Assembly (NCBI RefSeq): GCF_047124445.1
Contig: NZ_CP138921.1
Span: 2,418,001 to 2,482,000, forward strand
DNA length: 64,000 nucleotides
Origin: Shimia sp047124445
GTDB lineage: Bacteria; Pseudomonadota; Alphaproteobacteria; Rhodobacterales; Rhodobacteraceae
Reading direction: 5' to 3'
The first letter of the stretch is position 1. Every line of letters begins with the position of its first letter. A program made the translations under genes and the position numbers. The notes under the pieces were generated by a model, which was given only the letters and a program-made list of their open reading frames with translations, was not told the DNA's origin and made no database searches. Shown here in pieces: positions 8,683-16,950 of this stretch.

Positions 8683-8889
8683 CTATCCGCTCAGGACACC
8701 GCACCAAGCAAAAAAACGCTTCCAAAGCCAAAGCATCGGAAGCAACACAATCAGCCCCAACCGCCCCTCTTTGCTCGTGTCTCCAGGAATAAGCGCGCTT
8801 GCGGCAGCAATGCCGCAAAATGCCACCACGACTGTAACCGACAACAAAAGAACAACGCCGAAAACGATCAGAATTGGGCTTGGCGACAA
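8683..8889 (-). CDS. Possible small two-helix membrane protein
   Basis: A 68-codon reading frame starting at TTG with a GAGG ribosome-like site about 7 nt upstream. The predicted protein has two hydrophobic stretches (ILIVFGVVLLLSVTVVVAF and GLIVLLPMLWLWKRFFAW) separated by a short polar loop, which is unlikely for random sequence. No family is recognised. It lies in a gene-poor patch just downstream of the apparent hydrolase remnant on the same strand. It could itself be the remains of a larger gene. Confidence is low because of the rare start codon and the short length. Confidence 0.35.
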   Translation of the reverse strand: MSPSPILIVFGVVLLLSVTVVVAFCGIAAASALIPGDTSKEGRLGLIVLLPMLWLWKRFFAWCGVLSG

Positions 8890-8942
8890 AACAACCTCAC
8901 GAGCGCTAGAAATATCTCATTGGTTTAACTGCAAACGCATCT

Positions 8943-9239
8943 TCAAAATTTCAAGTCCAAGACGACTATCGAAGCAAGTATCAAGGCTTCAAGTTTTGCT
9001 CGCCGAATTTGAGTTTCCGCCAGTTGATGGAAAACATTACCGCCAGCCATCGAATGTCCAATTAGTATTTCCAGTTCATTGCGTCGCAACTCAACCCAAA
9101 CGCGCAGAATCGCTCCAGTTTGTAGCTACACCGACCGTTGCGCATGTCGCTTTTCATCAAAAACGCGCACCTCCGCAAAACAGTCGTGATACCGACACAA
9201 TACCGACGTGCCATTCCCATGAAAAACGGGGGCGCAACG
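8943..9239 (-). pseudogene. Decayed alpha/beta-hydrolase fragment
   Basis: On the minus strand, one frame interrupted by a TAG (9126-9128) reads like part of an alpha/beta hydrolase. APVFHGNGTS (oxyanion-loop-like HG, near 9221) is followed after the stop by ELEILIGHSMAGG (nucleophile elbow G-x-S-x-G-G, serine codon near 9053) and a helix-like stretch, ending at TGA 8943-8945. The HG-to-Ser spacing is about 56 codons, somewhat shorter than usual. No start codon or N-terminal strand and no catalytic Asp or His region follow. The region is visibly poorer in GC than its neighbours. Together this suggests an inactivated, truncated gene abutting the parC stop. Confidence 0.42.
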
Positions 9240-9250
9240 GCCTCCGAAAT

Positions 9251-11599
9251 TTATGTGTCGAACTTGTAGTCTTTGGGGAAGCCATAGGGCGCTTTCTTGC
9301 CCACACCGGCCCGTTTGCCAAGCCAATCTGACAGGTCTGGCTCGTGCCGCGTTTTGCCACTGCCGCCCATTGACCAGGTCAAACCATTTTCCCATGCAAA
9401 GGTGGTGATGTCGGACAGCCCGCCGTCCAGTTCCAGCGTACCCTGACGCCCGCGCGCCATGTTATACTTCTGAATTCGCACGCCTTTTCCGCGCCCAAGC
9501 TCCGGCATTTCGGAAATCGGGAACACCAGGAATCGGCCGTTTTTGGACACCACCGCCACGTGATCGCCCGTTACCGGCTTACAGATCATGGCGCGAATGT
9601 CGTCTTTCACGTTCAGCACCTGTTTGCCCGTCCGCGTCTGCGCAATCACGTCTTTTTCCGGCACCACAAACCCGTCACCCGCGCTGCTGGCTACCAGCAG
9701 CTTGCGATCCGGCTTATGCACAAAAATGTCAATGATTTCAGCCTCATTCGGCAGATCCACAATCAACCGCACAGGTTCCCCCATGCCACGCCCGCCCGGC
9801 AAATTCGCCGCGCTCAGCGTGTAGAACCGCCCGTTGGAGCCAAACATCAAAAGCCGGTCCGTCGTCTCCGCATGGAAGATGAATCGCGGCCCGTCACCAT
9901 CCTTGAACTTCAGCTCCCGCTTCAGATCAATGTGGCCAGACATGGCACGGATCCAGCCCATCTGAGAGCAGACGATCGTCACCGGCTCGCGGTCGATCAT
10001 CGCCTCAATCGGCACCTCTTCAACTTCCGCCGCCTCGGCAAACACAGTACGCCGCGCACCAGCTTCATAGCCCTTGCCGAAGGTCTTCTTCGCTTCTTTA
10101 AGCTGCTCGGAAATCCGCTCCCACTGCAGGTCGTCGCTGCCCAAAAGCGCAACGATTCCAGCGCGTTCTTCCTGAAGCGCGTCCCGCTCCCGGATCAACT
10201 CCAGCTCTTCCAGACGCCGCAAGCTGCGCAGGCGCATGTTGAGGATCGCCTCGGATTGCACCTCGGTCAGCTGTGTCGCGCCAGAGCCCGGCAACGGAGA
10301 TTTGTAGTCTTTCTCATCCAGCGCGCGTGGGTGATCCTGATCCCAATCTTCCGCCATCAACGCCTGCTTCGGCGCATCGTCATAGCGGATGATGTCGATC
10401 ACACGATCCAGATTGAGGAAAGCGATGATGAAGCCTTCCAAGACCTCCAGACGGTGGTCAATCTTCTCCATCCGGTGCTTGGATCGGCGGATCAGAACCT
10501 CCCGACGGAAGTCCAAAAACGCCCGCAGAACCTCTTTCATGGAGCAAACTTTTGGCGTCACCCCATCAATCAAGACGTTCATATTCAAAGAGAATCGAAT
10601 CTCCAGATCACTGCTGCGATAGAGCATGTTCATGAGCACATCCGGCTCAACATTCTTGCTCTTCGGCTCCAGGATCACGCGAATGTCATCGGCCGATTCA
10701 TCGCGCACATCCGCAAGAATAGGCACCTTCTTGGTCTGGATCAGCTCCGCCAGCTTTTCGATGAGCTTGGACTTCTGAACCTGATACGGGATCTCGGTGA
10801 CCACAATCTGCCACTGCCCGCGCCCAAGGTCTTCTTTCTCCCACTTACAGCGCAACCGGAACGATCCGCGCCCCGTGCGATAGGCCTGCGCAATGCTTTC
10901 AGGCGGCTCGACAATCACACCTCCGGTCGGGAAGTCCGGCCCCGGAACGTAATTCAGCAACGTGTCATCGCGCACATCCGGCGTCTTGATCATGTGCAGA
11001 CACGCGTCACACAGCTCGCTAATGTTATGCGGCGGAATATTGGTCGCCATACCCACGGCAATACCGGAGGCGCCGTTTGCCAGAAGGTTTGGGAATGTCG
11101 CAGGAAGAACCACCGGCTCACTCAACGTGCCGTCATAATTCTCCCTGAAATCAACGGCATCCTCGTTGAGGCCTTCCAACAAGGCCTCCGCCACTGAGGT
11201 CATTCGCGCCTCTGTGTATCGGCTCGCCGCCGGGTTATCGCCGTCGATGTTGCCGAAGTTCCCCTGCCCGTCGACCAACGGATAGCGCACGTTGAAGTCC
11301 TGCGCCAAACGCGCCATCGCGTCATAAATCGCCGCATCGCCGTGCGGGTGATAGTTGCCCATCACGTCGCCGGAAATCTTCGCCGATTTCCGGAAGCCGC
11401 CGGTCGCGCTCAGCTTTAGCTCACGCATCGCATACAGGATGCGTCGGTGAACAGGTTTTAATCCGTCTCGCGCGTCCGGCAGCGCCCGGTGCATAATCGT
11501 ACTCAGCGCATAGGTCAGATAGCGATCACCAATCGCCCGCCGCAGCGGTTCGGTCACATTCTGTGTAGGGAGTTCGTCGTCATCGATCAGGTCAGTCAT
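9251..11599 (-). CDS. parC: DNA topoisomerase IV subunit A
   Basis: A 782-residue type IIA topoisomerase subunit that breaks and rejoins DNA to unlink daughter chromosomes. The N-terminal breakage-reunion domain has the active-site tyrosine in AASRYTEARM (Tyr128). The coiled tower follows (for example around NMRLRSLRRLEELELIRE), then a C-terminal beta-pinwheel. The quinolone-determining loop reads GNYHPHGDAAIYD, with Ala where E. coli ParC has Ser80. The length and the lack of a GyrA box in the C-terminal domain favour ParC over GyrA. Downstream is only decayed sequence; upstream is the divergent SH3b gene. Confidence 0.95.
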   Translation of the reverse strand: MTDLIDDDELPTQNVTEPLRRAIGDRYLTYALSTIMHRALPDARDGLKPVHRRILYAMRELKLSATGGFRKSAKISGDVMGNYHPHGDAAIYDAMARLAQDFNVRYPLVDGQGNFGNIDGDNPAASRYTEARMTSVAEALLEGLNEDAVDFRENYDGTLSEPVVLPATFPNLLANGASGIAVGMATNIPPHNISELCDACLHMIKTPDVRDDTLLNYVPGPDFPTGGVIVEPPESIAQAYRTGRGSFRLRCKWEKEDLGRGQWQIVVTEIPYQVQKSKLIEKLAELIQTKKVPILADVRDESADDIRVILEPKSKNVEPDVLMNMLYRSSDLEIRFSLNMNVLIDGVTPKVCSMKEVLRAFLDFRREVLIRRSKHRMEKIDHRLEVLEGFIIAFLNLDRVIDIIRYDDAPKQALMAEDWDQDHPRALDEKDYKSPLPGSGATQLTEVQSEAILNMRLRSLRRLEELELIRERDALQEERAGIVALLGSDDLQWERISEQLKEAKKTFGKGYEAGARRTVFAEAAEVEEVPIEAMIDREPVTIVCSQMGWIRAMSGHIDLKRELKFKDGDGPRFIFHAETTDRLLMFGSNGRFYTLSAANLPGGRGMGEPVRLIVDLPNEAEIIDIFVHKPDRKLLVASSAGDGFVVPEKDVIAQTRTGKQVLNVKDDIRAMICKPVTGDHVAVVSKNGRFLVFPISEMPELGRGKGVRIQKYNMARGRQGTLELDGGLSDITTFAWENGLTWSMGGSGKTRHEPDLSDWLGKRAGVGKKAPYGFPKDYKFDT

Positions 11600-11760
11600 A
11601 CCCCGCTGATAGCTTTTGCCGATGCCTCGGTAAAGCAGATGCGAGGGAACTCTCGCGAATTTTTCCCCGACGTGTTATGATGTGCGCAGTGTAAACCTTT
11701 GTTTGATCCTGTAATGCGACAGTGTTGTGAGTACGGGTGATTCTCTCGGGGGTTGATTAA

Positions 11761-12375
11761 GTGAACAAGTTTGTAATTATCAGTTTTGCATTTCTAGGCT
11801 TTGTATTTTGGGAGCTCAGCGGCGGGTCAGATTTCCAACCCAAAACGCGGGCTCAAACGGCCGAAAAGAAGGCACCTAAGCAAGTTGAAGACGCGCCGGT
11901 TGTGGCGCGGGCGGCTCTGTCTGTGCCGATCATCAAGGCGTCTGCCACGCCTGCAAATACGCAAAGCGCTGCCACGCCTGTGGTGATGTCCGCGGAAGTG
12001 ACCAATTTGCAAGAAGCCGAAACAGCGCAACCGGCGCAACCGGTTGTCGTGGCCTCGCTGGTCACTGGACTTGAGTCCTTTGCCACTCCGGGCGCACCTG
12101 TGCTTGTGAATCCAACCGTAAGCGACGCAACCGTACAGGACACGCTTGCTTTGGCGCTGGAAACGCAAAGCGCAACGGACTTGCGCCGTGTACGCGGCTC
12201 TCGCGTAAACATGCGTGGTGGTCCCGGCACCTCCTATAACGTGCTCATGGTCCTGCCCCGTGATCGCGAAGTGGAAGTCTTGCGCGAGAATGGCTCCGGC
12301 TGGGTCAAGCTCAAGGATAGCGAAACTGGTCGAATCGGCTGGATGGCCAGCAAAATGCTGGTGGCATCAAACTGA
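11761..12375 (+). CDS. SH3b domain protein with N-terminal membrane anchor
   Basis: A 204-residue protein starting at GTG. Residues 3-18 form a hydrophobic N-terminal segment (signal anchor or signal peptide). Residues about 30-140 are a low-complexity, Ala/Pro/Thr/Val-rich linker. The C-terminal 60 residues are a bacterial SH3 domain (RGSRVNMRGGPGTSYNVLMV, ending GRIGWMASKML). SH3b domains of this type sit in the periplasm and usually bind peptidoglycan peptides. It is divergent from parC with a 161-bp shared upstream region. The precise role is unknown. Confidence 0.82.
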   Translation: MNKFVIISFAFLGFVFWELSGGSDFQPKTRAQTAEKKAPKQVEDAPVVARAALSVPIIKASATPANTQSAATPVVMSAEVTNLQEAETAQPAQPVVVASLVTGLESFATPGAPVLVNPTVSDATVQDTLALALETQSATDLRRVRGSRVNMRGGPGTSYNVLMVLPRDREVEVLRENGSGWVKLKDSETGRIGWMASKMLVASN

Positions 12376-12378
12376 ACG

Positions 12379-12416
12379 GCCCCCTAAGTTGCGAAAAACT
12401 CTTTTCGCGACGGGGC
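12379..12416 (+). promoter_or_regulatory. Hairpin immediately before the SDR start codon
   Basis: GTTGCGAAAA/TTTTCGCGAC (12388-12411) can form a 10-bp stem (one G-T pair) with a four-base ACTC loop, and flanking CCCC/GGGG can extend it. The GGGGCG that would serve as ribosome site for the following gene falls in or beside the outer stem, and the ATG is only 10 bp from the inner stem. It could be the terminator of the SH3b gene or a structure that limits translation of the next gene. There is no separate T tract. Confidence 0.4.
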
Positions 12417-12420
12417 GTCG

Positions 12421-13254
12421 ATGTCACAGAAATCCATTTTAATCACCGGCTGCTCGTCCGGAATTGGCCTGGCAGCAGCACATAGCCTGCGCGCCCGCGG
12501 CTGGCGCGTGTTTGCCTCGTGCCGCAACCCCGACGACTGCAAACGCTTGGTTGCCGAGGGCTTTGACAGCCCCCGTATTGAATTGCGCGACTGTGAAAGC
12601 ATCCGCTCCGGCTTGCAAGAGGTTTTAGAGGCCACAGGAGGCACGCTGGATGCCCTCTTCAACAATGGCGCCCGCGGCATGCCCGGCGCCATCGAAGACC
12701 TACCGGCCGATGGCCTGCGCGACCTCATGGAAAGTAACGTGATCGGTTGGCATGACCTCACGCGGCAAGTAATCCCCATCATGCGTGCGCAGGGCCATGG
12801 CCGGATTGTGCAGAACTCCTCGGTCTTGGGCTACGTCTCGATGCGTTATCGCGGCGCTTACGTTGCGAGCAAACACGCCATAGAAGGCCTCACGGACAGC
12901 CTGCGCATCGAGCTGCGCGGCACGCCCATCCACGTAAGCCTGATTGAGCCCGGCCCGATCACCTCCGACATGCGCAAGAACAACGCAGCGCAGTTCTTTG
13001 AATGGATCGATTGGGAAAACTCTGCCTTTGCGGAGGACTACAGGCAAGGACTGGTCAAACGGTTCACCGAAAAGCAGGAGGGCCTGGACCCGTTTGAGCT
13101 CCCAGCGGAGGCCGTGTGCAAGAAACTGATCCACGCGGTGGAGGCCAATCGCCCGCGCGCACGCTACCGCGTCACCACTCCTGCCTACATTATGAATGTG
13201 TTTCGACGCGTCCTGCCAACGTCCCTCCTTGATTGGGTGATCGCCAAGGCTTGA
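12421..13254 (+). CDS. Short-chain dehydrogenase/reductase
   Basis: A 277-residue classical SDR oxidoreductase. The cofactor-binding TGCSSGIG motif is at residues 9-16, the structural NNGA motif at about 80 (a variant of NNAG), the catalytic serine in NSSVLG near 138, and the YVASK catalytic pair near residues 150-154. The PGPITSDM segment follows. The closest well-known group is the retinol-dehydrogenase-like subfamily (COG4221/COG0300 type), often annotated as SDR family NAD(P)-dependent oxidoreductase. The substrate is unknown. The downstream gene is 79 bp away and codes for an unrelated membrane protein. Confidence 0.9.
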   Translation: MSQKSILITGCSSGIGLAAAHSLRARGWRVFASCRNPDDCKRLVAEGFDSPRIELRDCESIRSGLQEVLEATGGTLDALFNNGARGMPGAIEDLPADGLRDLMESNVIGWHDLTRQVIPIMRAQGHGRIVQNSSVLGYVSMRYRGAYVASKHAIEGLTDSLRIELRGTPIHVSLIEPGPITSDMRKNNAAQFFEWIDWENSAFAEDYRQGLVKRFTEKQEGLDPFELPAEAVCKKLIHAVEANRPRARYRVTTPAYIMNVFRRVLPTSLLDWVIAKA

Positions 13255-13333
13255 TGCGACGTAGTGTCAGAGGTGGTTCAGTTTTGGGCAATGACCCGCT
13301 ACACCTGTGCCACCGCTGAACATGGAGACCCCA

Positions 13334-13537
13334 ATGGCAAACGATCCCCTCTTCTGGCTTATCGCAGTCACCTGCCTGGCCGTGCTGTTCATCCTTCTGG
13401 TTGGCATCGGAGGATTTGCCAAAGGTGGCGAGTTTAACAAAAAATACGCCAACAAAATCATGCGCCTGCGTCTACTCGCGCAGTTCGTTGCGGTCATTCT
13501 GATCGTTGGTTTTGTCTGGCTACGCAGCGGAGGCTGA
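13334..13537 (+). CDS. HIG1-domain twin transmembrane protein
   Basis: A 67-residue protein with two hydrophobic helices (LFWLIAVTCLAVLFILLVGI and LLAQFVAVILIVGFVWL) separated by a short basic loop. The loop contains the R-x-R-x3-Q pattern (RLRLLAQ) of the HIG1 family, whose mitochondrial members associate with cytochrome c oxidase. In Rhodobacteraceae, similar proteins are annotated as twin transmembrane proteins. A GGAGA ribosome site lies 8 nt upstream of the start. The gene ends 4 bp before the cobalamin adenosyltransferase, so the two are cotranscribed. A role in respiratory-complex assembly is an inference from the family. Confidence 0.75.
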   Translation: MANDPLFWLIAVTCLAVLFILLVGIGGFAKGGEFNKKYANKIMRLRLLAQFVAVILIVGFVWLRSGG

Positions 13538-13541
13538 GCAC

Positions 13542-14114
13542 ATGGTTGTTCTCAACAAAATCTACACGCGCACCGGAGACAAAGGCACTACAGCCTTGGG
13601 CAATGGAGACAGAGTCGCCAAGCATAATGCCCGCGTGGCGGCTTATGGCACCACGGACGAGCTCAACGCCTTCCTCGGTGTCGCCCGCCTTCATGCCCAG
13701 AGCGACATGGACACGGCGCTCGCCCGTATTCAGAACGACCTTTTCGATTTGGGCGCAGACCTGTGCCGCCCCGACATGGCCAAAGATGCCGAGGCCGAGT
13801 ACCCGCCGCTGCGGGTAGTTGCCAGTCAAGTTTCCCGCCTCGAAAGCGAAATTGACGTTATGAATGCCCAACTGGAGCCACTACGCAGCTTCATCCTTCC
13901 CGGCGGGTCCGCACTGGCCGCCCAGCTGCATGTCTGCCGCACAGTTGCCCGGCGTGCAGAACGCTTGTCCGTTGAATTGGCGCAATCTGAGGACATCAAT
14001 GCCGATGCAGTGACCTACCTCAATCGCCTCAGCGACTGGTTCTTTGTGGCAGCGCGCATCGCAAATGATGAAGGCCGAGCCGACGTGCTGTGGGTTCCTG
14101 GCGCGAATCGCTAA
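13542..14114 (+). CDS. Cob(I)alamin adenosyltransferase, PduO type
   Basis: A 190-residue ATP:corrinoid adenosyltransferase that attaches the 5'-deoxyadenosyl group to reduced cobalamin, making coenzyme B12. The N-terminal ATP-binding motif KIYTRTGDKGTT is intact, followed by GTTDELNAFLG and the late helix motif RRAERLSVEL; these are the defining PduO features. The length is typical. A GGAGG ribosome site 8 nt upstream lies inside the end of the preceding gene, and the genes are 4 bp apart. Close to etfBA and a 3-hydroxyacyl-CoA dehydrogenase, it fits a central-metabolism setting where B12-dependent mutases are used. Confidence 0.93.
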   Translation: MVVLNKIYTRTGDKGTTALGNGDRVAKHNARVAAYGTTDELNAFLGVARLHAQSDMDTALARIQNDLFDLGADLCRPDMAKDAEAEYPPLRVVASQVSRLESEIDVMNAQLEPLRSFILPGGSALAAQLHVCRTVARRAERLSVELAQSEDINADAVTYLNRLSDWFFVAARIANDEGRADVLWVPGANR

Positions 14115-14130
14115 ATGGTTGAGTACGACC

Positions 14131-14142
14131 GTTAGCGCCAAC
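14131..14142. promoter_or_regulatory. Palindromic GTTAGCGCCAAC, candidate operator upstream of etfBA
   Basis: A 12-bp near-palindrome (one mismatch from GTTAGCGCTAAC), of the shape bound by LacI-type repressors, lies 220 bp upstream of etfB in the 247-bp intergenic gap. A very similar core (GCGCTAAC) occurs twice upstream of pckA in this window. Binding is inferred from the sequence only. Confidence 0.35.
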
Positions 14143-14361
14143 AAGTCAGTTGACGCAAATTCCCCTTACGTAACTTTTCTGCGCCGCGGAAACATTCTTG
14201 CAAAAAACGTGGCGTGAAAACGCTGATACGCGACGTCGTTGCGCCTAAACGTGACGATTTTGCTCTGTTTCGCCAGCGTTGCACACTATATCAACGCGGT
14301 GAGAGCATTCCGATGAGCTGCCTCTAGGTGGCTTTGACAAACTTTGAGGAGTCCTACGCCC

Positions 14362-15120
14362 ATGAAGGTACTAGTACCTGTCAAGCGCGTGATTGACTAC
14401 AACGTGAAGGTCCGCGTGAAAGCGGACGGCACAGGTGTCGATCTCGCCAACGTGAAAATGTCCATGAACCCGTTTGATGAGATCGCTGTTGAAGAGGCCA
14501 TCCGTCTGAAGGAAGCGGGCAAAGCGGACGAAATCGTCGCAGTTTCCATCGGTGTGAAGCAAGCTCAGGAAACCCTGCGCACCGCACTCGCCATGGGTGC
14601 CGACCGCGCCATTCTGGTTGTTGCTGCTGACAGCGTGGACCAGGACATCGAGCCGCTGGCCGTTGCCAAGATCCTCGCCAAAGTTGTCGAAGAAGAGCAG
14701 CCGGGTCTGGTGCTCTGCGGCAAGCAGGCGATCGACAACGACATGAACGCCACCGGCCAGATGCTGTCTGCGCTGCTGGGTTGGTCCCAGGCAACCTTTG
14801 CTTCCGAAGTGGACATCGACGGCGACAAGGCTGTTGTAACCCGCGAAGTGGATGGCGGTCTGCAGACCATCAAGGTCAACACACCAACCATCATCACCGT
14901 GGACCTGCGTTTGAACGAGCCGCGCTACGCGTCTCTGCCAAACATCATGAAGGCGAAGAAAAAGCCGCTGGATGAGAAAACCGCTGCCGACTACGGCGTG
15001 GATGTCACCCCGCGTCTGGAAGTTGTGAAAACTTCTGAGCCATCTGAGCGTGCCGCCGGCATCATCGTAGGCTCCGTCGACGAGCTGGTTGAGAAACTTA
15101 AAGAAGCGGGGGCTGTGTAA
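14362..15120 (+). CDS. etfB: Electron transfer flavoprotein subunit beta
   Basis: A 252-residue ETF beta subunit. With EtfA it forms the FAD/AMP-containing dimer that takes electrons from acyl-CoA and other dehydrogenases and passes them to ETF-ubiquinone oxidoreductase. Family features are the MKVLVPVKRVIDYNVK start, MNPFDEIAVEEAIRLKE, and the AMP-binding CGKQAIDNDMNATGQM segment. The recognition-loop region PNIMKAKKKP is also seen. The start is the ATG after a GAGGAG ribosome site; an upstream in-frame start is not needed. The stop overlaps the start of etfA by one base (TAATG), so the pair is translationally coupled. Confidence 0.97.
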   Translation: MKVLVPVKRVIDYNVKVRVKADGTGVDLANVKMSMNPFDEIAVEEAIRLKEAGKADEIVAVSIGVKQAQETLRTALAMGADRAILVVAADSVDQDIEPLAVAKILAKVVEEEQPGLVLCGKQAIDNDMNATGQMLSALLGWSQATFASEVDIDGDKAVVTREVDGGLQTIKVNTPTIITVDLRLNEPRYASLPNIMKAKKKPLDEKTAADYGVDVTPRLEVVKTSEPSERAAGIIVGSVDELVEKLKEAGAV

Positions 15121-16049
15121 TGGCTGTTCTTCTTCTCGCAGAAGTCAACAACGGCGAACTGGCGCTGGACGCCACCGCCAAAGCTGTCACCGCAGCGAAA
15201 GCACTGGGTGACGTGACCGTTCTGGCTGCTGGTGCCTCTGCTGCCGCAGCAGGTGAAGCCGCTGCCAAGATCGACGGTGTTGCCAAAGTTCTGGTTGCTG
15301 AAGACGCATCTCTGGGCCACCGCTTGGCGGAACCAACCGCTGCGCTGATCGTTTCCCTCGCGGGTGACTACAGCCACATCGTTGCCCCAGCGACCACCGA
15401 CGCCAAGAACGTGATGCCACGCGTGGCCGCACTTCTGGACGTCATGGTTCTGTCCGACGTGACCGCAGTTGTGGATGGCGACACTTTCGAGCGTCCGATC
15501 TACGCCGGTAACGCGATCCAGACCGTAAAGTCCAACGACTCCACCAAAGTCATCACCTTCCGCACCTCGACCTTCGACGCCGCTGGCGAAGGCGGTTCCG
15601 CTTCTGTGGAAACCGTTGGCGCAGCCGACAATCCCGGCCTGTCCGAATGGGTTGAAGACAAAGTGGCCGAAAGCGATCGTCCAGAGCTGACCTCCGCAGG
15701 TGTGGTTGTCTCCGGCGGCCGTGGCGTTGGTTCTGAAGAAGACTTCAAAATCATCGAAGCCCTGGCTGACAAACTGGGGGCCGCAGTTGGCGCATCCCGT
15801 GCAGCGGTTGACTCCGGCTACGCTCCAAACGACTGGCAGGTTGGCCAGACCGGTAAGGTTGTTGCACCAGAGCTTTACATCGCAGCGGGTATCTCCGGTG
15901 CGATCCAGCACCTGGCTGGCATGAAAGACTCCAAGATCATCGTTGCGATCAACAAAGACGAAGAAGCGCCTATCTTCCAGGTTGCTGACTTTGGTCTGGT
16001 TGCCGATCTGTTTGAAGCAGTGCCAGCGCTGACCGAGAAACTCGGTTAA
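15120..16049 (+). CDS. etfA: Electron transfer flavoprotein subunit alpha
   Basis: A 309-residue ETF alpha subunit, the FAD-binding partner of EtfB. The N-terminal half has the alternating Ala-rich fold (LDATAKAVTAAKALGDV). The C-terminal FAD domain carries SGGRGVGSEEDF, GAAVGASRAAVDSGY, QVGQTGKVVAPELY and GISGAIQHLAGMKDSK, all hallmarks. A strong terminator follows 24 bp after the stop. The etfBA operon lies near 3-hydroxybutyryl-CoA dehydrogenase, consistent with beta-oxidation and polyhydroxybutyrate metabolism. Confidence 0.97.
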   Translation: MAVLLLAEVNNGELALDATAKAVTAAKALGDVTVLAAGASAAAAGEAAAKIDGVAKVLVAEDASLGHRLAEPTAALIVSLAGDYSHIVAPATTDAKNVMPRVAALLDVMVLSDVTAVVDGDTFERPIYAGNAIQTVKSNDSTKVITFRTSTFDAAGEGGSASVETVGAADNPGLSEWVEDKVAESDRPELTSAGVVVSGGRGVGSEEDFKIIEALADKLGAAVGASRAAVDSGYAPNDWQVGQTGKVVAPELYIAAGISGAIQHLAGMKDSKIIVAINKDEEAPIFQVADFGLVADLFEAVPALTEKLG

Positions 16050-16072
16050 ACTCCGGCTACTCACAATACATG

Positions 16073-16101
16073 AAGGCCCGCCTATTCAGGCGGGCCTTTT
16101 T
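16073..16101 (+). terminator. Intrinsic terminator of etfBA
   Basis: An 11-bp perfect stem (AAGGCCCGCCT/AGGCGGGCCTT) with ATTC loop runs straight into TTT on the plus strand, a textbook rho-independent terminator. Confidence 0.92.
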
Positions 16102-16122
16102 CATTGGGCGTGTGGCGTGGTC

Positions 16123-16950
16123 TTAGGTCAGCTTCGTCAGCGGCTTTTGCAGCGCGTCAGCCGCCTCCTGATGGGCAGCAACACCCAGCATCCGTTGCGC
16201 GGCGACACGTTCCATATCGGTACATTGCATACCTGTGATGCCCTGCGCTTGCGCGCCCTCGCTCACCACCACTTCGACAATTTCATCCACCATAGGGCGC
16301 AGCTCTTCGATCATCAGCCGGTCTACAAACAAGGGGTCTGGCCCCAAACCGCTTGTCCCCATGGCTGTCTCGGGCGCATGGTCCGCCACCCAGAGCAGGA
16401 CAATCTTGCCTCCGATCGTATTCAGCAACAATTTCATACGTGCACTCCACGCCATGCGCAGTTCGTCCCGCACCATGGCATAACGATCCGGCGCTCGCGC
16501 GCACAGTGTACCCAGCATATGTCGGGTAAAATGGAACTCGCTAAAGTCGATCTCGTTGAACACCATCTGCATCATGTTGGAAGCGCCAATAAAGCGGTCG
16601 TTCCGACGCGGGTGCACCTTGTAATACCGGTTGGACATATTCTGCGCGCCCATGACCTGCACCACGGTCACTTCGGATTGCTGCGCAATGTGCAACACCG
16701 ACGGCTCCGCAAGAAACGCGTCGATACCCGCATTCACATAACCAAAGTTCACACAGTTGATCGGCAGCGCCTCATCCAGCAGGCTGACAAATGGCTGCGG
16801 CACAAACTTGCCGTAGGTTTCCGTACCCCCGAGAAACGCAACAAAGGGCTCGTCGAGCGCCTTCTGAGGGCCACGAAACAATAATCGCGATTCCCCATAT
16901 TGGCACGGCTCATAATTGAGCTCGGTGCCAGACATCTTTTCGTAAGACAT
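16123..16950 (-). CDS. DUF6473 family protein
   Basis: A 275-residue protein that I recognise as a member of DUF6473, a family common in Rhodobacteraceae and without known function. Characteristic stretches are GESRLLFRGP, AFLGGTETYGKFV, NFGYVNAGIDAFL, QVMGAQNMSNRYY and KIVLLWVADHAP. No signal peptide or membrane segment is present. The GGTETYG motif and the VNFGYVNAGID motif recall the blocks of SGNH-type hydrolases, but the catalytic set cannot be confirmed by eye. It converges on etfA and is divergent from the hydroxybutyryl-CoA dehydrogenase. Confidence 0.75.
   Translation of the reverse strand: MSYEKMSGTELNYEPCQYGESRLLFRGPQKALDEPFVAFLGGTETYGKFVPQPFVSLLDEALPINCVNFGYVNAGIDAFLAEPSVLHIAQQSEVTVVQVMGAQNMSNRYYKVHPRRNDRFIGASNMMQMVFNEIDFSEFHFTRHMLGTLCARAPDRYAMVRDELRMAWSARMKLLLNTIGGKIVLLWVADHAPETAMGTSGLGPDPLFVDRLMIEELRPMVDEIVEVVVSEGAQAQGITGMQCTDMERVAAQRMLGVAAHQEAADALQKPLTKLT

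Noticed and set aside
8771..9331. 186-codon plus-strand frame in the gene-poor patch
   Set aside because: No recognisable domain, runs into the end of parC on the other strand, and the minus strand gives hydrolase motifs over the same bases.
9560..11197. 545-codon plus-strand open frame opposite parC
   Set aside because: parC is certain on the other strand; the frame is His/Arg/Gln-rich, typical of an antisense shadow in GC-rich DNA.
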